Below, piece by piece: positions 55,063-64,000 of a DNA stretch of 64,000 nt. The stretch covers positions 250,633 through 314,632 of the forward strand of contig NZ_LGUR01000002.1 of NCBI RefSeq assembly GCF_001270495.1, read 5' to 3'. Within the stretch, counting starts at the first letter, position 1. Each line of letters begins with the position of its first letter. The DNA comes from Streptomyces viridochromogenes (lineage in GTDB: Bacteria > Actinomycetota > Actinomycetes > Streptomycetales > Streptomycetaceae). The notes under the pieces are model-generated. The model was not told where the DNA came from, did no database searches, and worked only from the letters and a program-made list of their open reading frames with translations. Both the position numbers and the translations under genes were made by a program.

Positions 55063-55292
55063 GGGGTCCTCTGGTCGATCGACGGTGACGGACGAATGAA
55101 CTGCGGGGGAACACCCGTCCCCTTACACAGCAGACGCCCCTCGCGGCCCAAGGGTTGCAGGAGGGCCTCAACGGCTGCCGGAAGGCTCGAAAACGTGGTG
55201 CGGCACACTCGTTTCGGCCCGCGTGTACGCGATCAACTCGCCTAATATGAGCCGGACTTGACGGTTCCAGATCAAGGGTGAGGTGGCCGGAC

Positions 55293-56786
55293 ATGTCCCA
55301 CACGCCGTCACGACGTACCGTTCTGCGTGGACTCACAGCCGGCGGGCTCACCGCCACCGGCGCGGCGGTGATCGGCTTCACCCCTGCCACCCGCAGCTGG
55401 GCCACGACCGCATCCGCGGCCGGACCGGGCGCACTGGTCGGGACTCCCCCGCTGGACGGGTCGCTGACCACGGACGAGTCGTCGCTCGCGGCCGCCTCCG
55501 ACGACTTCGGCCACATCGTGCACCGCCGTCCCGCCGCCGTGCTGCGCCCGGGGTCGGTCGGCGACGTCGTGGCCATGGTCCGGTTCTGCCGGACCCATCG
55601 CCTGCCGGTGGCGCCGCGCGGCCAGGGTCACGCCACCAACGGCCAGGCGCAGGTGGCGGGCGGGCTGGTGATCGAGACCGCGCCCCTCGCGGACATCGGC
55701 CCCGTCGGGCCGGACAGCACCACCGTCACCGTCGGCGCCGGCGTCAGATGGAGTGAAGTGGCCAAGGCGACGATCCCCCATGGCCTCACCCCGCCCGTCT
55801 TCACCGACTACCTCGAACTGTCCGTCGGCGGCACCCTCTCCGTCGGCGGCCTGGGCGGCCAGACGCACCGGCACGGCGCCCAGGTCGACAACGTCACCGA
55901 ACTCCAGGTCGTCACCGGCGCCGGCGAGTTCGTGCGCTGCTCCCGGTCCCGGCGCCCCGACCTGTTCCACGCCGTCCTGGCCGGGCTCGGCCAGTGCGCC
56001 GTCATCGTCGGCGCCACCGTCCGTCTGGTGCCCGCGCCGGAGACCGTACGCCACTACCTGCTGCCCTACGACGACCTGGAGACCTTCCTCGACGACCAGC
56101 GCACCCTGGTGCGGGAGGGCCGCTTCGACTACGTCGAGGGCCAGGTCGCGGCGGACGCCGACGGCGCGTTCCGCGTCCCCACCCTGGAGGCGGTGGCCTA
56201 CGGCCCGCCGGTCGGCCCGGCGCCGGACGACACGGTCCTGCTCCGGGGCCTGCGCCACAACGCCTCCGGCGTCCAGCGCGCCGACCTCTCCTACTACGAC
56301 TTCCTCGACCGGCTGGCCCCCGCCGTCGCCGCCCTGAAGGAGGCCGGTCTCTGGTCGTACGCCCACCCCTGGCTCAACCTGCTGCTCCCCGGGAGGTCGG
56401 CCGCCGCGCTCGCGTCGCGGATGCTGGACACACTCACCCCCGCCGACCTGGGCGGCCCCGGTCTCGTCCTCGTCTACCCGCTCCTGCGGGACCGCCTCAC
56501 CACCCCGCTCCTGCGTACCCCCGACGACCCGGTGCCGTACCTGTTCGCCCTGCTGCGCGCCACCCCGCCCGAGGACACCGCCACCGTCGACCGTCTCCTG
56601 ACCGCCAACCGCTCCGCATACGAGCTCACCACGGCGGCGGGCGGCACCCGCTATCCGGTCGGCAGCATCCCCGTCAGCCGAGCGGACTGGCGTGCCCACT
56701 TCGGCCCGGAGTGGCGACGGCTGGAGCGGGCGAAGCGCGCGTACGACCCACAAGGGATCCTGGTCCCGGGCCAGGGCGTCTTCTGA
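55293..56786 (+). CDS. Tat-exported FAD oxidase (cytokinin dehydrogenase-like)
   Basis: This 497 aa secreted flavoprotein has a twin-arginine signal (SRRTVLRGLTAGGLTA; Arg7-Arg8). The PCMH-type FAD domain has APRGQGHATNGQAQ, in which His113 is placed for covalent FAD, then LSVGGTLSVGGLGGQTHRHG and AGLGQCAVIVGA as in cytokinin dehydrogenases. GAGG lies 9 bases before the ATG. Plant-type cytokinin oxidases and secreted sugar or alcohol oxidases share this fold. Substrate uncertain. Confidence 0.85.
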   Translation: MSHTPSRRTVLRGLTAGGLTATGAAVIGFTPATRSWATTASAAGPGALVGTPPLDGSLTTDESSLAAASDDFGHIVHRRPAAVLRPGSVGDVVAMVRFCRTHRLPVAPRGQGHATNGQAQVAGGLVIETAPLADIGPVGPDSTTVTVGAGVRWSEVAKATIPHGLTPPVFTDYLELSVGGTLSVGGLGGQTHRHGAQVDNVTELQVVTGAGEFVRCSRSRRPDLFHAVLAGLGQCAVIVGATVRLVPAPETVRHYLLPYDDLETFLDDQRTLVREGRFDYVEGQVAADADGAFRVPTLEAVAYGPPVGPAPDDTVLLRGLRHNASGVQRADLSYYDFLDRLAPAVAALKEAGLWSYAHPWLNLLLPGRSAAALASRMLDTLTPADLGGPGLVLVYPLLRDRLTTPLLRTPDDPVPYLFALLRATPPEDTATVDRLLTANRSAYELTTAAGGTRYPVGSIPVSRADWRAHFGPEWRRLERAKRAYDPQGILVPGQGVF

Positions 56787-56884
56787 GCCCACGCGGTCGG
56801 ATGCCTACGGCCGCGGCGGGGTGAGGCCGGCATGCCTGTCTCGTTTGGAGAAAATGCCCCATAATGCCTGAGAGGAGAAGCCTT

Positions 56885-57565
56885 GTGAGCAATCCTGCCG
56901 ACGAACTCGACCACGGGACCCTACGGCCCGACCGCACAGGTCAGGCGGAGGCCTTCGACGCCATCGGCGAGCGCTATGACGATGCCTTCCCGCACAAGGA
57001 AGGACAGGTCTCGGCCGTCGAGTGGCTCATCGGGGCGCTGCCGGCCGGGTCCCGGGTGCTGGACCTGGGCTGCGGCACCGGGCTTCCGACCGCGGGCCAG
57101 CTGGCGGCGGCGGGCGTCGAGGTCGTCGGTGTGGACCTGTCGGACGGGATGGTCGCGCTGGCCCGCGCCAATGTGCCCGACGGGGTGTTCCACCAGGCCG
57201 ACATCGCGGATCTGCGCCCCGGCGGGCCCTTGGACCTCGGCCGCTTCGACGCGGTGACCGCCTTCTTCTCCCTGCTGATGCTGCCGCGCGCGGAAATTCC
57301 CCGCACCCTTCGGACCATCCGCCACCTGCTGGTTCCGGAGGGCCTGTTCGCGCTGTCGATGGTGGAGGCCGATGTGGACGACTTCGAGATCCCGTTCATC
57401 GGCACGAGCATCCGCGTCTCCGGCTATCTGCGGGACGAGCTGCGCGAAGTGGTCGAGGCGGCGGACTTCGAGATCATCGGGGAGTCCTCGTACACCTATG
57501 CTCCGGCAGCCGCCGACATCCAACCCGAGGTGCAGATCTTCCTGCGGTGCAGGCGGCACGCCTGA
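56885..57565 (+). CDS. class I SAM-dependent methyltransferase
   Basis: This 226 aa methyltransferase has motif I VLDLGCGTGLPTAGQL, motif II VVGVDLSDGMVALAR and post-motifs DAVTAFFSLLMLPRAEIP. The GTG at 56885 has GGAG 7 bases upstream; an ATG at 56864 is possible. The type (small molecule, ubiE-like) cannot be assigned further. It precedes the phosphatase gene by 61 bases. Confidence 0.85.
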   Translation: MSNPADELDHGTLRPDRTGQAEAFDAIGERYDDAFPHKEGQVSAVEWLIGALPAGSRVLDLGCGTGLPTAGQLAAAGVEVVGVDLSDGMVALARANVPDGVFHQADIADLRPGGPLDLGRFDAVTAFFSLLMLPRAEIPRTLRTIRHLLVPEGLFALSMVEADVDDFEIPFIGTSIRVSGYLRDELREVVEAADFEIIGESSYTYAPAAADIQPEVQIFLRCRRHA

Positions 57566-57626
57566 CGACACCTGATCCGCTCGGAAGGGCGCAGCGCGGC
57601 GCGGCCGCACGGCCGGAAGGACAGGC

Positions 57627-59435
57627 ATGACGAAGCAGCCCGGAGCCGGTGAGGACGTCCGGGGCCAGGCGCCCGGTGTGCGGGAACGTGCCGCCCTCGC
57701 GTGTCGGCCGCAGCCGCCCGGTGTCGCCGAGCCGCAGACCGACCGGCTCCGGTACCTCGACGCGGCGACCCGCCAGATCGCCCGCGGCATGGATCTCGAC
57801 GAGACCCTGTACGAGCTGTGCCGGGCGGCCGTCCCCGCCTTCGCCGACACGGCGTTCGTTCATCTGTACGCGCCATTGCCGGTCGGCGACGAGACCGGCG
57901 CCGCCCCTGGGGTCCTGCGGCTGCACGCCGTGGACCGGTCCCCACCCGGGGCCTCCGGCACCCTCGACCCCGGAGCGCCCCCGTCCGGCCCGCGTCCGAG
58001 CCGGGCGGCAGAGGTCGTGCACCCGGCGCCCGGCGGCCCCCTCGCCGCGCTGCTTCGGGACGGGCGGCCGGTGCTCGGGGACACGCGGGGCGCCGCCTCC
58101 GCGGCGGCGGACCTGCTGGGAACGGCGGACGATCCGTCGACGGTGGCGCCCGGACGTCGGCTCATCATCGCCCCGCTGCACGGCCGCAGCCATGTCCTGG
58201 GCAGCGTCGTCCTCGTCCGCGGCCCCGGCCGGCCGGACTTCACCGGCGACGACCTGCTCGTCGCCTCCCAGCTCGCCACCCACACCGCTCTCGGGCTGGA
58301 AAAGGCGATGTTGTACGAGCGCGAGGCGTCCATCGCCGACGCGCTGCAACGCACCATGCTCCCGCCGTCGCTCCCGGAGCCGCCCGGTGTCCGACTGGCC
58401 AGCCGTTATCTGCCGTCCTCGCGGACCGCGCAGGTCGGCGGCGACTGGTACGACGCGATTCCGCTGCCCGGCAACCGTGTCGCGCTGGTGATCGGCGATG
58501 TGATGGGCCATTCCATGACCTCGGCAGCGATCATGGGTCAGCTGCGCACCAGCGTGCAGACCCTGGCCGGGCTCGATCTGCCCCCGGACGAGGTGCTGCA
58601 CCACCTCGACGAACAGGCGGGCCGTCTGGGCAGCGAGCACACGGCGACCTGCCTGTACGCCATGTACGACCCGGTGCTGCACCGGCTGCTGGTGTCCAAC
58701 GCCGGCCACCTGCCGCCGGTGCTGCTGCATCCGGACGGCACCACGGAGGTCCTCCAGGTCCCGCCCGGCGCGCCGATCGGCGTCGGCGGCGGCGGATTCG
58801 AGTCCGTCGAGACGCACGCGCCGGCCGGGGCCGCCCTGCTGCTGTACACCGACGGCCTGGTCGAGTCCCGCGACTCGGACGTGCTGACCGGGGTGGAGCG
58901 GCTGTGCGCACGCCTGCGCGCGGCCGCCGCCGGATCCGAGCCTGAGGCGCTGGAGAAGCTGTGCGACGCGGCGCTCGGCGCGCTGGGATCGGGGGACCGG
59001 GACGACGACATCGCGCTGCTCGCCGCCCGGTTCGAGGGCATCCTGCCGGAGACCGTCGCGTACTGGTACCTGGCGCCCCGCCCGCAGACAGCGGGCCAGG
59101 CCCGGCGGCTGACCCGCAGGACGCTCGGCCACTGGGGGCTCGACTCCCTGGTGGAGACCACCGAGCTGATGGTCAGCGAGGTGGTGGCGAACGCCGTACG
59201 TTTCGCGTCCCGGCCGATCACCCTGCGGCTGCTCTGCACGGACGTACTGCGCTGCGAGGTGGGTGACGACTCCCCGGTGGTGCCGAGGATGCGGCACGCC
59301 CGGCTGAGCGACGAGGGCGGCCGAGGGCTGTTCCTGGTCGACCAGCTGTCCCAGCGCTGGGGCGCGACGAGGGTGAGCACGGGCAAGGTGGTCTGGTTCG
59401 AGCAGCCCCTGCCCGGCAGACCCGCGGAGGACTGA
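57627..59435 (+). CDS. GAF-SpoIIE phosphatase-HATPase three-domain regulator
   Basis: This 602 aa protein has a GAF domain (45-230), a SpoIIE phosphatase (245-470; VGGDWYDAI about 270-278, VIGDVMGHSM, LLLYTDGLVESR, DDIALLAARF) and a C-terminal GHKL ATPase (480-600; ELMVSEVVANAVRFASRP, GGRGLFLVDQLSQRWG). The order matches known streptomycete regulators that couple STAS dephosphorylation to an anti-sigma-like domain. All phosphatase motifs are intact except Ser for the final motif Gly (GHS for GHG). The stop is 1 base from the convergent TPR gene stop, within GACTGA-C-TCAGTC. Confidence 0.9.
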   Translation: MTKQPGAGEDVRGQAPGVRERAALACRPQPPGVAEPQTDRLRYLDAATRQIARGMDLDETLYELCRAAVPAFADTAFVHLYAPLPVGDETGAAPGVLRLHAVDRSPPGASGTLDPGAPPSGPRPSRAAEVVHPAPGGPLAALLRDGRPVLGDTRGAASAAADLLGTADDPSTVAPGRRLIIAPLHGRSHVLGSVVLVRGPGRPDFTGDDLLVASQLATHTALGLEKAMLYEREASIADALQRTMLPPSLPEPPGVRLASRYLPSSRTAQVGGDWYDAIPLPGNRVALVIGDVMGHSMTSAAIMGQLRTSVQTLAGLDLPPDEVLHHLDEQAGRLGSEHTATCLYAMYDPVLHRLLVSNAGHLPPVLLHPDGTTEVLQVPPGAPIGVGGGGFESVETHAPAGAALLLYTDGLVESRDSDVLTGVERLCARLRAAAAGSEPEALEKLCDAALGALGSGDRDDDIALLAARFEGILPETVAYWYLAPRPQTAGQARRLTRRTLGHWGLDSLVETTELMVSEVVANAVRFASRPITLRLLCTDVLRCEVGDDSPVVPRMRHARLSDEGGRGLFLVDQLSQRWGATRVSTGKVVWFEQPLPGRPAED

Positions 59436-59436
59436 C

Positions 59437-61119
59437 TCAGTCGGCGCAGCAGTCGCTCTCGGCGGGCGCCGGGGCGGTCGTGTCGAGTCGGCAGAAGCAG
59501 GAGGCCTCGATCGGTACGTCCGCCAGCGCGGCGGCGAGGCGCAACTGCTGGGCCACCATCTGCGCCTGACCGGTGCGGCCCAGTCGCATCAGGCACTCGT
59601 GGAGGCCGTGCAGGGACCAGACGTTGCCCGGGTGCTGCAACGCGCGCGGGAGCGTGCCGTCCAGGCCGAGGTCGGCCCGGTAGACCGCTTCCGCCTCCTC
59701 GACCCGTCCCTGTTCGAGGAGGAGTGCGCCGTAGGCGTGCCGGGTGGGCTGCATCCAGCCCCACGGCTCGTCGTAGGGGAGGTTGTCGTCCAGTTCGATG
59801 GAGCGTTCCAGGGCGGCGAAGGCGACGTCGTGGTTGCCCTTGCGGTACTCCAGTTCGCCGTCGAGCATCGCCGAGGCGATCGCGAGGATGTCGGCGCAGG
59901 TGTTGTTGAAGAGCATGCGGGTCTCGGGGACCCGGGCCGCGGCCTCCCGGAAGAGCCGGCGTTCCGCCTCCGCCTCGGCGACGCGGTGGGTGGAGGAGAG
60001 GGCGACGCCTCGCGCGTAGTGGCGCATCGCCGTGGACATCGCGTACAGCTCGGGGTCGGCGGGCACCGGCAGGGCCAGGATGTCGTCCCAGCGGCCGAAG
60101 CGGATCAGCACGTGGACCCGCATGGCGAGGAATGCCTCCAGCCAGTCGGCCATGGGCGGGCTCTGCACGCGCAGCAGCTCTTCCGGGATGGACGCCTCCA
60201 GCTCGGCCGCGGCCCTGAGGGCGACCTCGCTCTGGCCGAGGAACATCGCGCCGTAGATCTTGAAGTGGTAGTTGTGCGAGCGGTACAGGGTGTAGAAGTT
60301 CATCGCCCCGGCACGGGCGTGGTACTTCTCGTCGGCCGCGATCGCCGCGGTGTTGTCGGAGACCACTCGCCGGTAGTCGCCGCACAGCACCTCCAGGTGC
60401 GAGGGCATGTGCAGGAGGTGCCCGGCGTCCGGCACCAGGCCGCGCAGCCGGTCCGCGACGGTCAGCGCCGCCTCGGGTGTCGGGGACATCTCCATCAGGT
60501 GGACGTACATGTGGACCACCCCCGTGTGCTCGCGTCCGGCGTCGGTGGCGAGGGCGGCGTCGAGGACGGCCTTGGCCTCCGACGTGCGGGCGCCTTCGGC
60601 CGGTTCGCCCGTCCTCAGGTCCCACAGCTGCCAGGGCGTGAGGTTCATCAGGGCGTCCGCGTACAGGGTGGCGATGTCCGGGTCGTCCGGGGCGAGCTCG
60701 TACACCGTGCGCATGCTGTCGGCGTAGGGGGCGTTCCACACCGAGCAGTCCTCGACGGCCTTCGCCTGCGGGTAGCGGGCGCGCAGTGCGGCGATCAGCG
60801 CCTGCTCGACGGGAGTGGCGCCACTCGCCTTCCGGTGCGCGAGCTCGACGGCCGCGTGGGTCCGGTCGACGGTGCGGACCAGGTCCTGGTCGTCGAAGAA
60901 CTCCCAGGGCTTGTTGTAGTTCGGGCCGAGCGCGTAGGCGATGCCCCAGTGGGCCATGGCGCAGTCGGGGTCGGCCTCGGCGGCCGCCTCGAAGCAGGCG
61001 ACGGCCTCCTCGTGGTGGAAGGCGTACGTCCACGTCAGGCCGCGGTCGAACCAGCGTTGCGCGTCGGCGGAGGACGTGGTCACGGAGCGGGTGTAGGTGC
61101 CGAGGTCGTAGTACTCCAT
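59437..61119 (-). CDS. TPR repeat protein of unknown function
   Basis: This 560 aa soluble protein has TPR-like helical repeats (AQRWFDRGLTWTYAFHHEEAVACFE, then ALNPNYNK-like loop LGPNYNKPWEFF) across its length. Members of this group start with a metal- or ligand-like HHEEA motif and are often annotated only as tetratricopeptide repeat proteins. The C-terminus is Cys-rich (CFCRLDT, ESDCCAD), which might bind metal. No signal peptide. It is divergent from the PAS/GAF phosphatase gene. Confidence 0.82.
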   Translation of the reverse strand: MEYYDLGTYTRSVTTSSADAQRWFDRGLTWTYAFHHEEAVACFEAAAEADPDCAMAHWGIAYALGPNYNKPWEFFDDQDLVRTVDRTHAAVELAHRKASGATPVEQALIAALRARYPQAKAVEDCSVWNAPYADSMRTVYELAPDDPDIATLYADALMNLTPWQLWDLRTGEPAEGARTSEAKAVLDAALATDAGREHTGVVHMYVHLMEMSPTPEAALTVADRLRGLVPDAGHLLHMPSHLEVLCGDYRRVVSDNTAAIAADEKYHARAGAMNFYTLYRSHNYHFKIYGAMFLGQSEVALRAAAELEASIPEELLRVQSPPMADWLEAFLAMRVHVLIRFGRWDDILALPVPADPELYAMSTAMRHYARGVALSSTHRVAEAEAERRLFREAAARVPETRMLFNNTCADILAIASAMLDGELEYRKGNHDVAFAALERSIELDDNLPYDEPWGWMQPTRHAYGALLLEQGRVEEAEAVYRADLGLDGTLPRALQHPGNVWSLHGLHECLMRLGRTGQAQMVAQQLRLAAALADVPIEASCFCRLDTTAPAPAESDCCAD

Positions 61120-61244
61120 GGTCTGTCTCCTGCCTGTGCTGCGCCGGCGGACCGTTCCCGAGTCTTGCGGAGAGCCTCGGGTCTCGCACCGACAACGCGG
61201 GGAGCGGTGGTGCGGTTGCGGGTCGGCCGAAGGGTCCCGTCGCG

Positions 61245-61269
61245 GCGTCGGTCCTAGCCGCGTGGGTAC
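61245..61269 (+). promoter_or_regulatory. candidate SigB-type promoter of the PAS/GAF phosphatase gene
   Basis: GCGT-N15-GGGTAC is a full match to GNNT-N14/16-GGGTA(C/T), about 140 bases before the phosphatase start. It would place this phosphatase under the sigma factors it helps to release. Confidence 0.42.
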
Positions 61270-61406
61270 CCGGGCCTGCGGCGCCGTGACGCCCCGGTGC
61301 CGGGGCCGTGGGGCGCCGGGTCGTGCCGCCCAGGTGCGGGCGGGGGCGCTCGTGGCGCATTCTTGCTGTGTCGCACGCGTGATGGCGTACGGACGAGGTA
61401 GGGCCG

Positions 61407-63956
61407 ATGACTGGGAGCGCCGAGGGCGCAGAGCGCACGCCCGGCATGCTGGCGGCGCTGCTGATCGATGCCTCGGCGGAGGCGATCAGCGCGGCCGGTG
61501 GCCACGCCGGAGGGGTCTATCTGCGCTCCCGCACGCCCGGGCTGCTGCGGCTGGCGGTGCTGGAAGGGCTGCCGGGGCCGTTGTTCCGGCCGTGGTGGCG
61601 GCTGCATGTGGACCGGCCGTTCCCCGTCGCGGACGCCTACCGGCTCGGGGTCGAGGTCGTGCTGCCGAACGCGACGGAGGCGATGCGCCGCTATCCGCAG
61701 TACGCGGCCGGCCTGCCGTTCCCGTTCGGGTCCGTGTACGTCCCCGTCGTGGGCAGGTCCGGCGTCTTCGGCGTGCTGAGCGTGCTGCGGCCGTCGGCGG
61801 CGGATGCCACGGAGCTGCTGCCGGCGCGCGAGCGCATGGCTCGGCTGGCCGAGGAACTGGGGGCGGCGCTGGACAAGCTGGAGGACCAGGACGCGTCGGC
61901 GGTGTCCTGGGAGGGCGGGCCCCTGTGTGTGCGGCCGCCGGCCAGCCGCCCGCCCTCCGCGCACCTGGGACGGTTCGCCTGGGACCCGGCGACGGGTCTG
62001 CTGACGGCGGACGAACGGCTGAACGTCGTCCTGGGTTCGGCCGCGGCACAAGCCCACGGCACCGCGGAGGCGTTCGCGGACGCGGTCTCTCCTGGGGACG
62101 CGGAGCGGATCCTGGCGGCGCTGCGGGAGGCGGCCGGTGGCCGGCCCCCGGCCCTGCCGCTGTTCGTGCGCGGCCCGGACGGTGCGCCCCGGCTGGTCGA
62201 GGTGTGGGGGCCGTACGACGACACGGCTCGCACCCGGGCCACGACGGTTCGGGGTGTCGTCCTGGATCCGGGGCCGGGCACGGTGGCGGACGCGGCGGCC
62301 GACCTGCTGCCGGACGGCGTGCTGTGCCTGGACCGGCTGGGGACGATCGTCTACGCGAATCCGCATGCGGCCCGGCTGCTGCGCCGGCCGCGCACCGAGC
62401 TGCTGGGCCGGCCTCTCTGGGAGGGCGTTCCGTGGCTCAACCAGCCCACCGTCGAGGACCATCTGCGCGGGGCGCTGCTCTCTCCTGACCCGGTGCACTT
62501 CCATGTCCGAAGACCGTCCGCCCACGGGCGCGAGCCCCACGCGGCCGAGGGGGACTGGCTCGCCCTGTCCGTCTATCCCGGCCCGGACCTGCTGACCTGC
62601 ACGATCCGGCTGGGGCACCGGGTGACGGACAGCCCGTCCGCTCTCCCGGACGTGCTCGGCGCGCCGGAGAAGCCCGGTGCTCCGTCGCTCTCCCCGCTGT
62701 ACCGCCCCATCGTGCTCGCCATCGCCCTCACCGAGGCGGTCACCGCCCGTCAGGTGTCCGCGGTGGTGATGCGGGAGCTGCTGCCCGCGTTCGGCGGCCG
62801 CCGGCTGGCCATCTACCTGCTTCAGGAACGACATCTGTACCTGGCCTGGGAGACCGGCTTCCCCAAGGGGTTCCTCGCCCCGTTCGACGGTGTGGGGCTG
62901 GACGCGCGGCTGCCCGGGGTCGAGACGCTGACCAGCGGGCGCCCGCTGTTCTTCGACTCGATGCAGCAGCTCGCCGACGCCTACCCGGGCATCGCGCTGG
63001 ACGCGACGGAGGGGGCGCGCGCCTTCCTGCCGCTGATCGCCTCCGGGCGGCCCGTCGGCTCCTGCATCCTCGGCTTCGACCGGCCGCGCAGCTTCAGCAC
63101 CGAGGAACGCACGGTCCTGACCGCGATGGCCGGACTGATCGCCCACGCGATGGAGAAGGCGCAGCGCTACGAGAGCGAGGCCGCGCTGGCCCGTGGGCTC
63201 CAGCAGGCGCTGCTCCCCCGCCGGCTGTCGCAACACCCGCTGGTGGAGACCGCCGGACGCTATCTGCCCGGCACCCAGGGCATGGAGGTGGGCGGTGACT
63301 GGTACGACGTCGTCGCCGCCGGTGACGGTCTGGCCCTGGTCATCGGCGATGTGCAGGGGCACGGCGTGCAGGCGGCGGCCACCATGGGCCAGCTGCGCAG
63401 CGCGGTGCGGGCCTTCGCCCTCGGTGACCGGCCGCCCGACGAGGTCATGAGCGGCACCAACCACCTGCTCATCGACCTGGACGCCGGCCTGTTCGCGAGC
63501 TGCTGCTACATCCGGCTCGACCCCGTGACCGGCGTCGCCCAGGCGGCGGTTGCAGGCCACCCGCGGCCGCTGCTGCGCCGCCCGGACGGCCGTACGCAGG
63601 TCCTGGAACTGCCCGGCGGTGTGGTGCTCGGCGTGGACCCGCAGGCGACGTATCCGGTGGCGGAGCTGCGGATGGAGCCGGGCGCCGTGCTGGCGTTGTA
63701 CACGGACGGGCTGGTCGAGCGGCCCGGTGTCGACATCGACGACGGCATCAGCGCGCTGCGTGTGGCGCTGGCCAAGGCCGGTGCCCCCGGCGCCCGTCCG
63801 GGCGGGCGTTCGCTGGCGGGCATGGCCGACCGGCTCACCGCGACCGCCCGGCACACGGCGGACCGCCCCGACGACATCGCGCTGCTGCTGGCCACGCGAC
63901 GGGCCGCGCCCCGCACCGGAGGTGAGGGCACGCGCCGGCGGCGTCCGGGCGGGTAA
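61407..63956 (+). CDS. multi-sensor SpoIIE-type phosphatase (GAF-PAS-GAF-PP2C)
   Basis: This 849 aa protein has an N-terminal GAF-like domain (10-150), a PAS-like stretch (185-290), a clear PAS domain (300-410; DGVLCLDRLGTIVYANPHAARLL), a second GAF (435-600) and a SpoIIE phosphatase (610-835). Motifs VGGDWYDVV (about 628), VIGDVQGHGVQAAA, LALYTDGLVERPG and DDIALLLATR are intact. It is an RsbP/RsbU-type sensor phosphatase without a C-terminal HATPase. The signal is unknown; no haem or flavin ligand motif was recognised. Confidence 0.9.
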   Translation: MTGSAEGAERTPGMLAALLIDASAEAISAAGGHAGGVYLRSRTPGLLRLAVLEGLPGPLFRPWWRLHVDRPFPVADAYRLGVEVVLPNATEAMRRYPQYAAGLPFPFGSVYVPVVGRSGVFGVLSVLRPSAADATELLPARERMARLAEELGAALDKLEDQDASAVSWEGGPLCVRPPASRPPSAHLGRFAWDPATGLLTADERLNVVLGSAAAQAHGTAEAFADAVSPGDAERILAALREAAGGRPPALPLFVRGPDGAPRLVEVWGPYDDTARTRATTVRGVVLDPGPGTVADAAADLLPDGVLCLDRLGTIVYANPHAARLLRRPRTELLGRPLWEGVPWLNQPTVEDHLRGALLSPDPVHFHVRRPSAHGREPHAAEGDWLALSVYPGPDLLTCTIRLGHRVTDSPSALPDVLGAPEKPGAPSLSPLYRPIVLAIALTEAVTARQVSAVVMRELLPAFGGRRLAIYLLQERHLYLAWETGFPKGFLAPFDGVGLDARLPGVETLTSGRPLFFDSMQQLADAYPGIALDATEGARAFLPLIASGRPVGSCILGFDRPRSFSTEERTVLTAMAGLIAHAMEKAQRYESEAALARGLQQALLPRRLSQHPLVETAGRYLPGTQGMEVGGDWYDVVAAGDGLALVIGDVQGHGVQAAATMGQLRSAVRAFALGDRPPDEVMSGTNHLLIDLDAGLFASCCYIRLDPVTGVAQAAVAGHPRPLLRRPDGRTQVLELPGGVVLGVDPQATYPVAELRMEPGAVLALYTDGLVERPGVDIDDGISALRVALAKAGAPGARPGGRSLAGMADRLTATARHTADRPDDIALLLATRRAAPRTGGEGTRRRRPGG

Positions 63957-64000
63957 CCCTGTGGCGGGGACGGGAGTTGCCCGGTCCGGCACTTCACACC

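Noticed and set aside
59431..59443. GACTGA-C-TCAGTC as a regulatory palindrome
   Set aside because: It arises because two convergent stop codons (TGA and TCA) face each other one base apart; it is too short to act as a terminator by itself.
63957..64000. Possible next gene at the window end
   Set aside because: Only 44 bases remain, with no start or recognisable coding sequence.

Overview
This window looks like a chromosomal segment from a Streptomyces or close relative. It is about 70% G+C, uses many GTG and TTG starts, has dense operons with 4-bp ATGA/GTGA overlaps, and carries typical streptomycete families: fused CobIJ, heterotetrameric sarcosine oxidase, SigB-type sigma factors with many SpoIIE phosphatases, a streptogrisin-type protease and an LAXTG surface protein. 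No tRNA, rRNA, CRISPR array, insertion sequence or phage gene was recognised.

Layout. (1) 1-6.2 kb: cobalamin corrin-ring genes (3' part of cobIJ, cobK, cbiD, cobM, cobL) with a NiCoT-type nickel/cobalt permease. Two near-identical inverted repeats resembling the streptomycete Nur (nickel-responsive Fur-family) box lie before the permease gene and between cobL and a TsaD-like gene. (2) 6.3-11.5 kb: TsaD-like tRNA threonylcarbamoyl transferase, an acetyltransferase, a small secreted Cys-rich protein, a 2H phosphoesterase-like protein, and a Ser/Thr kinase fused to an extracytoplasmic ligand-binding domain. (3) 11.6-22 kb: pntAB transhydrogenase, then the glyA-soxBDAG operon (sarcosine to glycine to serine) with a divergent GntR/FCD regulator. 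(4) 22.2-26.1 kb: molybdate uptake (HTH-TOBE regulator, modABC) with a broken NAD-formate dehydrogenase gene. (5) 26.2-33.1 kb: a P450, then a region rich in gene remnants: a truncated GntR regulator, an aconitase fragment, and a sugar-acid (probably galactonate) operon whose dehydratase is reduced to a stub and whose lactonase has lost its middle, while kdgK, kdgA and the regulator remain intact. (6) 33.4-38.3 kb: aldo/keto reductase, secreted serine protease, MhuD-like haem monooxygenase, DUF817 membrane protein, tandem GNAT protein. (7) 38.4-51.6 kb plus 57.6-64 kb: a very large partner-switching stress-signalling region. It holds an rsbR-rsbS-rsbT-(kinase/phosphatase fusion)-rsbU operon, more SpoIIE phosphatases, a stand-alone STAS antagonist, four stand-alone HATPase-type proteins, two divergently transcribed SigB/SigF-type sigma factors and two related MarR regulators. 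An ABC exporter, a sortase-type surface protein, a secreted FAD oxidase and a methyltransferase sit between its two halves.

The most unusual non-coding stretch is 46.8-47.96 kb: about 1.2 kb, strikingly poor in T on the + strand, built from diverged repeats, lying between a HATPase gene and a sigma-factor gene.

How the genes work together. Phosphatases with different sensor domains would dephosphorylate STAS antagonists, which then capture HATPase anti-sigma factors and free the SigB-type sigma factors. Candidate SigB-type promoters (GNNT-N14/16-GGGTA) precede the STAS gene at 45.5 kb and the PAS/GAF phosphatase at 61.4 kb, suggesting feedback. These promoter and operator calls come from inspection only.
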